Below are positions 58,858 to 64,000 of a stretch of 64,000 nucleotides of DNA, in pieces. Both the position numbers and the translations under genes were made by a program. Position 1 is the stretch's first letter; each line of letters begins with the position of its first letter. The notes beneath the pieces were generated by a model. That model was not told where the DNA came from. It saw nothing but the letters and a program-made list of their open reading frames with translations, and did not search any database. Origin of the DNA: Pseudoalteromonas spongiae UST010723-006 (GTDB lineage: Bacteria > Pseudomonadota > Gammaproteobacteria > Enterobacterales > Alteromonadaceae); the NCBI RefSeq assembly GCF_000238255.3, contig NZ_CP011039.1, forward strand, positions 2,591,001 through 2,655,000. Direction: 5' to 3'.

Positions 58858-59314
58858 GAATTATATTTGTTGGCAATTAATTGCCTTATAACAACAAGTA
58901 ATGTATCGCATTGAGTAAATAATTCATCCATGAAGGTTGGTTCCATCGGTCATCCATGACCTCACTTCCTCAAGCTGCGAAGCGTTGCTTCGGTCTTTCG
59001 TCACCCATTAAATCAAACCTGAAAACATTATTTAAATGAATAATGCGAGACAGGGCGCGAAGCGGTCGAGCAAGCCATGCTGAGGCATGGATGCCGATTC
59101 ATGGCGTTTATGTTCACATTTAAATTATGTTTGAAGAATCAGTTTGATTTTGGGGCACGTTTTTTGGTTCGTTTTTGTCGTGTAACAAAAATGAACAAGA
59201 GAGCGCCATGGATGGCGCTAGATAAAAGTACGGACGCTGTTGTCGCCAGCGCGACAAACATAGTATCAAACTAAACTCTGGCTAAGATTACACTCCAGAG
59301 TTATAGCAAAGTAA
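58858..59314. other. Gap with right inverted repeat
   Basis: Holds the right copy of the long inverted repeat (59009-59220) and a short palindrome-rich segment near 58930-59000. No gene supported; the 65-codon frame at 59077-59274 lies almost wholly inside the repeat. Confidence 0.6.
59009..59220 (-). repeat. Long inverted repeat, right copy
   Basis: Reverse complement of 56890-57105; the best-matching part is 59009-59149. Together they enclose 1.9 kb with two cassette genes. Confidence 0.85.
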
Positions 59315-59854
59315 TCAAAGTTCCCTTTCATAATAAACCGCTGGAATATCCCCTAGCGGATCGCTATGCATATACTCTTTTACAAACGTCATACCGAGCT
59401 TTTCCATTACACCAATGGAGCCAGCATTCTCTTTTAACGCAATTGCACTAATATGCGTGTACTCAGGCATTAACGCAATTTGCTCAACTAGGGCATTAGC
59501 AGCTTCGGTTGCATACCCTTTACCCCATGAGCTTTGCTTAAAACGCCAACCTAGTTCAAGGTTATGCCACTGGGTATCGGTTTCATCATTAAAGAAATGC
59601 ATTGGCCGTACTAAAATCCAACCAATAAATTCACCCGACTCTTTAATGTTAACTTTCCAAAGACCCCAACCTTTTTCTTTATTGGCATACTTTGCCATGC
59701 GCGGTAAAAACACTGTGTGCTTTTCTTCCATCGTGGTTGGCTTGCCACCATTTAAATATTTCATTACCGCAGGGTCTTGGTCGAGTTGATATAAATCATC
59801 GATATCTTTTTCAGTGATAAATGAATAATTAAGGCGTGAAGATGATGGCTGCAT
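59315..59854 (-). CDS. GNAT-family N-acetyltransferase (RimJ/RimL-like)
   Basis: 179 aa with LGWRFKQSSWGKGYATEAANALVE, the acetyl-CoA pyrophosphate-binding region, and NAGSIGVMEKLGM, the usual second GNAT motif. AGGAG lies upstream of the ATG. Family members acetylate protein N-termini or small molecules; this substrate is unknown. Confidence 0.88.
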   Translation of the reverse strand: MQPSSSRLNYSFITEKDIDDLYQLDQDPAVMKYLNGGKPTTMEEKHTVFLPRMAKYANKEKGWGLWKVNIKESGEFIGWILVRPMHFFNDETDTQWHNLELGWRFKQSSWGKGYATEAANALVEQIALMPEYTHISAIALKENAGSIGVMEKLGMTFVKEYMHSDPLGDIPAVYYEREL

Positions 59855-59993
59855 TTTTTATACTCCTGAGCGGTAATTAATGTGATTTATGGGCTGAATT
59901 TTTCTTATTTTTTTCTGATTTGTGATTCTAACACTACTTTTTAAAAGGCCTTTAGTATTAACTGTTACCAAACATTAATAACAGGAAATACCA

Positions 59994-60419
59994 ATGAATT
60001 TAATTAAAGGACTATGCCTAACACTCGCACTTTTTGTATCAAATGCCATTGCCCACCAATATGAAGGTGATTGGCAATTTATTAAAGGTGAATACAAAAC
60101 GCCGTCAGATGAAGTACTAAAAGCAGATAACGCGACACTTGTGGCAATCAAAACCGTGAAAGGCGATAAATTTGCCTTAAACAATATGCAGCAAGGTGAG
60201 TTCTTAGGGTATTTAGCCGGCAAGTTTACCATAGACGGCGATAGCTACAGCGAGCATATTGAAAAAGGCACTTCAAATGAGCACCAAGGTAAAGTGTTTA
60301 CCTTTAAAGGTTGGCTTGAAACCAAACAAGAACACGGCCAAGAAGTTATTTACTGGCATCACAAAGGGTTAGTGAATGGCACAGAAGAAACGGAAGTTTG
60401 GCGTAAACTTGCTCGCTAA
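59994..60419 (+). CDS. Small secreted protein (141 aa)
   Basis: Signal peptide LTLALFVSNAIAHQ, then a beta-rich mature part (YEGDWQFIKGEYKTPSDEVL; TFKGWLETKQEHGQEVIYWH), possibly a small lipocalin-like or calycin fold. I do not recognise the family. Good RBS (CAGGAA) and a terminator follow, so it is a single-gene unit. Confidence 0.65.
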   Translation: MNLIKGLCLTLALFVSNAIAHQYEGDWQFIKGEYKTPSDEVLKADNATLVAIKTVKGDKFALNNMQQGEFLGYLAGKFTIDGDSYSEHIEKGTSNEHQGKVFTFKGWLETKQEHGQEVIYWHHKGLVNGTEETEVWRKLAR

Positions 60420-60464
60420 TTTTTAAAACCAGTCAAACATTCAGAACCCAACCCTTTCTGAATA

Positions 60465-60492
60465 AAAGGAAACCAATACGGTTTCCTTTTTC
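60465..60492 (+). terminator. Terminator after the small secreted protein gene
   Basis: Stem GGAAACC / GGTTTCC with a five-base loop and T-run. Confidence 0.85.
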
Positions 60493-60618
60493 TTTCAGTG
60501 ACAAAGACCACGTTATTATGCAAAATTAGAGACGAGTGCAAGGGTTGCCCAAATTAGTCGTCTCGCGTCAATCCTTTATCTCTTATACGCAACCGTCAGC
60601 AAAATAAGAGTAAACTAC

Positions 60619-62262
60619 ATGACTATTATGCAAAAAACCTATTGGTTAATACTCACCTTAGGAAACGCTACTACATTTTTTTTATGGCAACAGCATCCTG
60701 ATGACCTAACACTATCACTGTTTATTTTTACCCTTCTTTACAGTGCGATTGGCTTTTTCGATATCTTTTTCTCAAAGCGTAATTTAAACCGGTTGTACCC
60801 AGTTGTTGCTTACATTCGCTATTTTTTAGAGTCATTTCGCGTTGAAATACAGCAATATTTTATTGCCAACGACACCGAAGAAAAACCCTTTAACCGCGAG
60901 CAACGTTCGCTTGTTTACCAACGTTCAAAATCGGTGCGCGATACTATTGCCTTTGGTACGCAGCGCGATTTACTGGAAGAAAATTATTTAAGTTTATGGC
61001 ACTCGCTCGCGCCGTGTGACGTAAAAGAAGAATATAAGCGCACGCTAATTGGTGGTCCGGATTGCAAACAACCCTATTCGGCATCTCGCTTAAATATTTC
61101 TGCAATGAGTTTTGGTTCGTTAAGTAAAAACGCCATCGAAGCGCTTAACTTAGGCGCCCATAAAGGTAGTTTTTACCACAATACTGGTGAAGGCGGGCTC
61201 AGCCCTTATCACCTAAAACACGGTGGCGACATTGTTTGGCAAATCGGTTCGGGGTTATTTTCGTGTCGAACACAAGATGGCGACTTTGACCATGAAGTAT
61301 TTCGCACTAAAAGCGCATTACCGCAAGTTAAAATGATTGAAATAAAGCTATCGCAAGGTGCAAAACCAGGGCATGGTGGTGTATTGCCTAAAGCAAAAAT
61401 TACCGACGAAATAGCACGTATTCGATTAGTGGACCAAGATAAAGACTGTATATCGCCAGCGGCGCATCCCAAGTGCAAAACGCCAAAAGAATTACTTAAC
61501 TTTGTTGCTGAATTACGCGAGCTTAGCCAGGGCAAACCTGTTGGCTTTAAACTTTGTTTAGGCAATCCCGCCGAGTTTTTAGCAATCTGTAAAGCCATGT
61601 TAGAACTGGATATTTACCCCGACTTTATTACAGTTGATGGCGCTGAGGGTGGCACAGGCGCTGCGCCCGTTGAATTTTCAAACCGCTTAGGCATGACCTG
61701 CCTTGAAAGTGTTTACCTTATTCATAACGCATTAATTGGCGTTGGTATTCGCGATAGAATTAGCATTATTGCCTCTGGTAAAACCGCATCGGCATTCGAT
61801 CTATTAGCAAAACTTGCAATTGGCGCAGACGCTGTGAACGCAGCGCGAACTATGATGATGGCATTAGGCTGCATTCAATCTCGCAGCTGTAACACTAACG
61901 AATGCCCAACTGGCATTGCCACACAAGATCCTGCGCGCGCAAAAGCAATCGATGTTGAAAGTAAAAGTGAGCGAGTTAAAAACTTTCATAAAAATACCCT
62001 TCACGCCTTTTATGAATTACTCGGTAGCATGGGATTAGACGACCCCGATAAACTATTGCCGCAAATGGTAAAACGCAGAACGCCATACGGCTTGCTAATG
62101 TCGGTTGGCAGCTTAATAAAACCGTTACGCAAAGGTGAAATACTGGAAGATAGGCCACTTGGCAATTGGAGTATCTGGTGGCAGCAAGCCTCAAGCGAGC
62201 ATTTTTACGTATACGACGAGACTATTTTAAAACCACAGGAGTTAGTACGTGACAACACCTAA
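60619..62262 (+). CDS. FMN-binding glutamate synthase-family protein (GltB2 domain)
   Basis: 547 aa. Two hydrophobic segments open the protein ([31 protein letters not shown]), so it is probably membrane-bound. The main domain is glutamate-synthase central type: [55 protein letters not shown] and the Cys cluster [12 protein letters not shown]. It lacks the amidotransferase and GXGXG parts of true GltB, so it is not assimilatory glutamate synthase; the exact reaction is not established. The stop overlaps gabD by 14 bases. Confidence 0.87.
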   Translation: MTIMQKTYWLILTLGNATTFFLWQQHPDDLTLSLFIFTLLYSAIGFFDIFFSKRNLNRLYPVVAYIRYFLESFRVEIQQYFIANDTEEKPFNREQRSLVYQRSKSVRDTIAFGTQRDLLEENYLSLWHSLAPCDVKEEYKRTLIGGPDCKQPYSASRLNISAMSFGSLSKNAIEALNLGAHKGSFYHNTGEGGLSPYHLKHGGDIVWQIGSGLFSCRTQDGDFDHEVFRTKSALPQVKMIEIKLSQGAKPGHGGVLPKAKITDEIARIRLVDQDKDCISPAAHPKCKTPKELLNFVAELRELSQGKPVGFKLCLGNPAEFLAICKAMLELDIYPDFITVDGAEGGTGAAPVEFSNRLGMTCLESVYLIHNALIGVGIRDRISIIASGKTASAFDLLAKLAIGADAVNAARTMMMALGCIQSRSCNTNECPTGIATQDPARAKAIDVESKSERVKNFHKNTLHAFYELLGSMGLDDPDKLLPQMVKRRTPYGLLMSVGSLIKPLRKGEILEDRPLGNWSIWWQQASSEHFYVYDETILKPQELVRDNT

Positions 62263-63706
62263 TTTATCGCAGTTAAAAAACCAATCACTGATTAAACAAA
62301 GTAGTTTCGTTAACGGCTCGTGGTTATCATCAAAAAGCTCATTTGATGTTATTAATCCTTTTAACAATGAGTCACTACTGCAGGTTGATAATATTGAAAT
62401 AACGCAAGTTGAAGATGCTGTTTCTGCCGCCAAAAGCGCTCAACAAGCATGGCAAAGTACCACTGCCTACGAACGAGCATCTCAACTTAAAAAGTGGGGC
62501 GAGTTATTAACAGAAAATCTTGACGATTTAGCGCTATTACTCACCTTAGAGCAAGGTAAGCCACTGGCGGAAGCGCGCGGTGAAATTAAATATGGCATTA
62601 GTTATATTGAGTGGTTTTGCGAAGAAGCCAAGCGAGTTTACGGCGATACCATTCCTGCACTAAGCAATTCTCAGCAAGTGATTGTAACAAAACACCCTGT
62701 TGGTGTTGTTGCGGCGATTACACCTTGGAATTTTCCTAATGCGATGATCACCCGAAAAGCCGCAGCTGCACTTGCTGCAGGCTGCTGTTTTATTGTGAAA
62801 CCATCAGAGTTAACGCCTTTAAGTGCGCTGGCAATGGCTGAATTAAGCCTACAGGCAGGCATACCAAAAGGTGTTTTTAATGTGGTTGCAGGTACTAATG
62901 CTAAAGCCATTGGCGAGGTGTTAACCACCCATCCAGATATTGCCAAGTTTAGTTTTACCGGTTCCACAGCTGTGGGTAAATTACTCACCCAACAAGCCGC
63001 ATCAACGGTAAAACGCGTTTCGATGGAGCTTGGCGGTAATGCACCGTTTATTGTTTTTGACGATGCTGATTTAGAAGCTGCAGCCACAGGGTTAATTGCA
63101 GCAAAATTTCGAAACGCTGGGCAAACCTGCGTGTGCGCCAATCGTATTTATCTTGCCGAATCCATTAAACAGCCATTTTTATCCATCTTCACAGAAAAGT
63201 TAAAGCAGTTAATACAAGGCAATGGCCTGAACGATGTGCAACTTGGTCCGCTTATTAACCAAGCCGCAATCGATAAAGTCACACAATTAGTTGATACAGC
63301 GCTAAGTGAAGGCGCACATATTCACTACCAAGGTGAAGCAAGTGCAACAGGCTACCCAGCAACTATTTTAACCAACTGCAACAACACTATGGAGATTGCA
63401 CAAAACGAGATTTTTGGCCCAGTAGCCACTATTTTTAGCTTTGATGATGAGCAAAGTGCTATCAATCTCGCTAACGATACTGAGTATGGCCTTGCCGCTT
63501 ACTTTTATAGCCAAAACATTAATCGCATTATGCGCGCAGCCAATCAATTAAAGTTTGGCATGCTTGGCATTAATGAAGGCATTATTTCAAATGCCGCCGC
63601 CCCATTTGGTGGCGTAAAACAGTCCGGTTACGGCCGCGAAGGATCCGCTTATGGATTAGATGATTATTTAGAAATCAAATACTTATGTTTCGGCAATCTA
63701 GACTAG
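62249..63706 (+). CDS. gabD: NAD(P)-dependent succinate-semialdehyde dehydrogenase
   Basis: 485 aa starting at GTG 62249 (AGGAG seven bases upstream). ALDH hallmarks: [37 protein letters not shown] (catalytic Glu), [13 protein letters not shown] (catalytic Cys). The double-Cys CVCANR and the ending [19 protein letters not shown] match GabD. It oxidises succinate semialdehyde to succinate, the last step of GABA use. It overlaps the GltB2-domain gene, so the two are an operon. Confidence 0.9.
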   Translation: MTTPNLSQLKNQSLIKQSSFVNGSWLSSKSSFDVINPFNNESLLQVDNIEITQVEDAVSAAKSAQQAWQSTTAYERASQLKKWGELLTENLDDLALLLTLEQGKPLAEARGEIKYGISYIEWFCEEAKRVYGDTIPALSNSQQVIVTKHPVGVVAAITPWNFPNAMITRKAAAALAAGCCFIVKPSELTPLSALAMAELSLQAGIPKGVFNVVAGTNAKAIGEVLTTHPDIAKFSFTGSTAVGKLLTQQAASTVKRVSMELGGNAPFIVFDDADLEAAATGLIAAKFRNAGQTCVCANRIYLAESIKQPFLSIFTEKLKQLIQGNGLNDVQLGPLINQAAIDKVTQLVDTALSEGAHIHYQGEASATGYPATILTNCNNTMEIAQNEIFGPVATIFSFDDEQSAINLANDTEYGLAAYFYSQNINRIMRAANQLKFGMLGINEGIISNAAAPFGGVKQSGYGREGSAYGLDDYLEIKYLCFGNLD

Positions 63707-63723
63707 CGATCACCTTTTAAACT

Positions 63724-63754
63724 GAGTACTATGAGCACCATATTCATAGTACTC
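63724..63754 (+). promoter_or_regulatory. Perfect 11-bp hairpin directly upstream of an RBS
   Basis: GAGTACTATGA and its exact complement TCATAGTACTC enclose nine bases. AAAGGA (RBS) follows at once. There is no T-run, so it is unlikely to be a simple terminator; it could be a leader hairpin or an operator. Confidence 0.5.
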
Positions 63755-63766
63755 AAAGGATGATAT

Positions 63767-64000
63767 ATGCCATATTTTGTGAAAAAGGGACAGTTCGCAG
63801 TCTCTGTATGTGCCTTATCAATCGCTACCTCATTACACGCAAGCAACACAAACTTTTCACTTTCAAATAATCTAAATTTGAATGAACGTCAAACTAGTGT
63901 CACAAAACACACACGCGTTGTTCTGAATGAAAATGGTAAGCCTTTAGAGCAAAAGTCATACTACACGAGTGCTAAACCTCGTTATATCGTTCAGCTTAAA
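63767..64000 (+). CDS. Secreted protein, 3' end beyond window (likely protease precursor)
   Basis: An open frame of 78 codons to the window end, starting MPYFVKKGQFAVSVCALSIA with AAAGGA upstream. Signal peptide ends near SLHASN. The last visible residues (KSYYTSAKPRYIVQLK) resemble the start of an inhibitor-I9 propeptide as in secreted subtilisins, but too little is seen to be sure. Confidence 0.7.
   Translation, partial: MPYFVKKGQFAVSVCALSIATSLHASNTNFSLSNNLNLNERQTSVTKHTRVVLNENGKPLEQKSYYTSAKPRYIVQLK

Noticed and set aside
59077..59274. 65-codon frame MLRHGCRFMAFM...
   Set aside because: Almost entirely inside the long inverted repeat; no RBS and low-complexity repeat translation.

Overview
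The window looks like a chromosomal segment of a marine gammaproteobacterium of the order Alteromonadales, most like Pseudoalteromonas. This is an inference from moderate-to-low GC, the neighbourhood yajQ / panE / thiI (also linked in enterobacteria), rlmB-rnr, rpmB-rpmG, a cobalamin-riboswitch btuB, several RND pumps and secreted proteases with C-terminal repeats. No tRNA, rRNA or CRISPR array was seen.

Backbone, left (1-23.8 kb): a TPR-GGDEF diguanylate cyclase, cut by the window edge; rpmB-rpmG; an RND pump-adaptor pair; sseA with a yggN-like gene; two DUF1566-type envelope proteins; two small unknown genes; a second RND adaptor-pump pair; an SDR; msrA; btuB under a B12 riboswitch; and a large M6 metalloprotease. 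Backbone, right (45.5-64 kb): VanZ-like and PanE-like genes, thiI, an M16 lipoprotein peptidase, a BLUF photoreceptor, rlmB-rnr, rnz, a GNAT acetyltransferase, a GltB2-domain synthase overlapping gabD, and the start of a secreted protein.

Mobile region (about 24,016-45,506): a 21.5-kb island is inserted in yajQ. The native gene is split: its last 44 codons lie at 23,881-24,015 and its first 116 codons at 45,507-45,856. The island carries its own intact, clearly divergent yajQ at its right end, apparently replacing the broken host gene. At its left end are four co-directional genes (tyrosine recombinase, 761-aa recombinase-like, 704-aa recombinase, 196-aa coiled coil). They match what I recall of the gamma-mobile-trio (GMT) recombination module. 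Both ends share subterminal inverted motifs (ATATCTKCC and GTTGACATMATTA).

Cargo: an IS481-type element; an OLD-family ATPase-TOPRIM nuclease with a 245-aa unknown partner, bracketed by 50-bp inverted repeats; an XRE repressor divergent from an orphan OrfA-like protein with twin operators; and an integrase-less array of integron-like cassettes (attC-like sites, all genes on the minus strand). The array encodes a SEDS (FtsW/RodA)-like protein without the usual catalytic Asp, small membrane and cytoplasmic unknowns, a PD-(D/E)xK-like protein, and a GHKL-ATPase fused to a Shedu/DUF4263-like nuclease domain. The OLD pair and the GHKL-nuclease fusion are the best candidates for undescribed defence systems.

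A second, smaller cassette pair lies at 57.4-58.9 kb (a HEPN-like putative RNase and a 239-aa unknown). It too has attC-like sites after each gene and is bracketed by ~215-bp inverted repeats. So the strain seems to collect integron cassettes at two places far from any integrase visible here.
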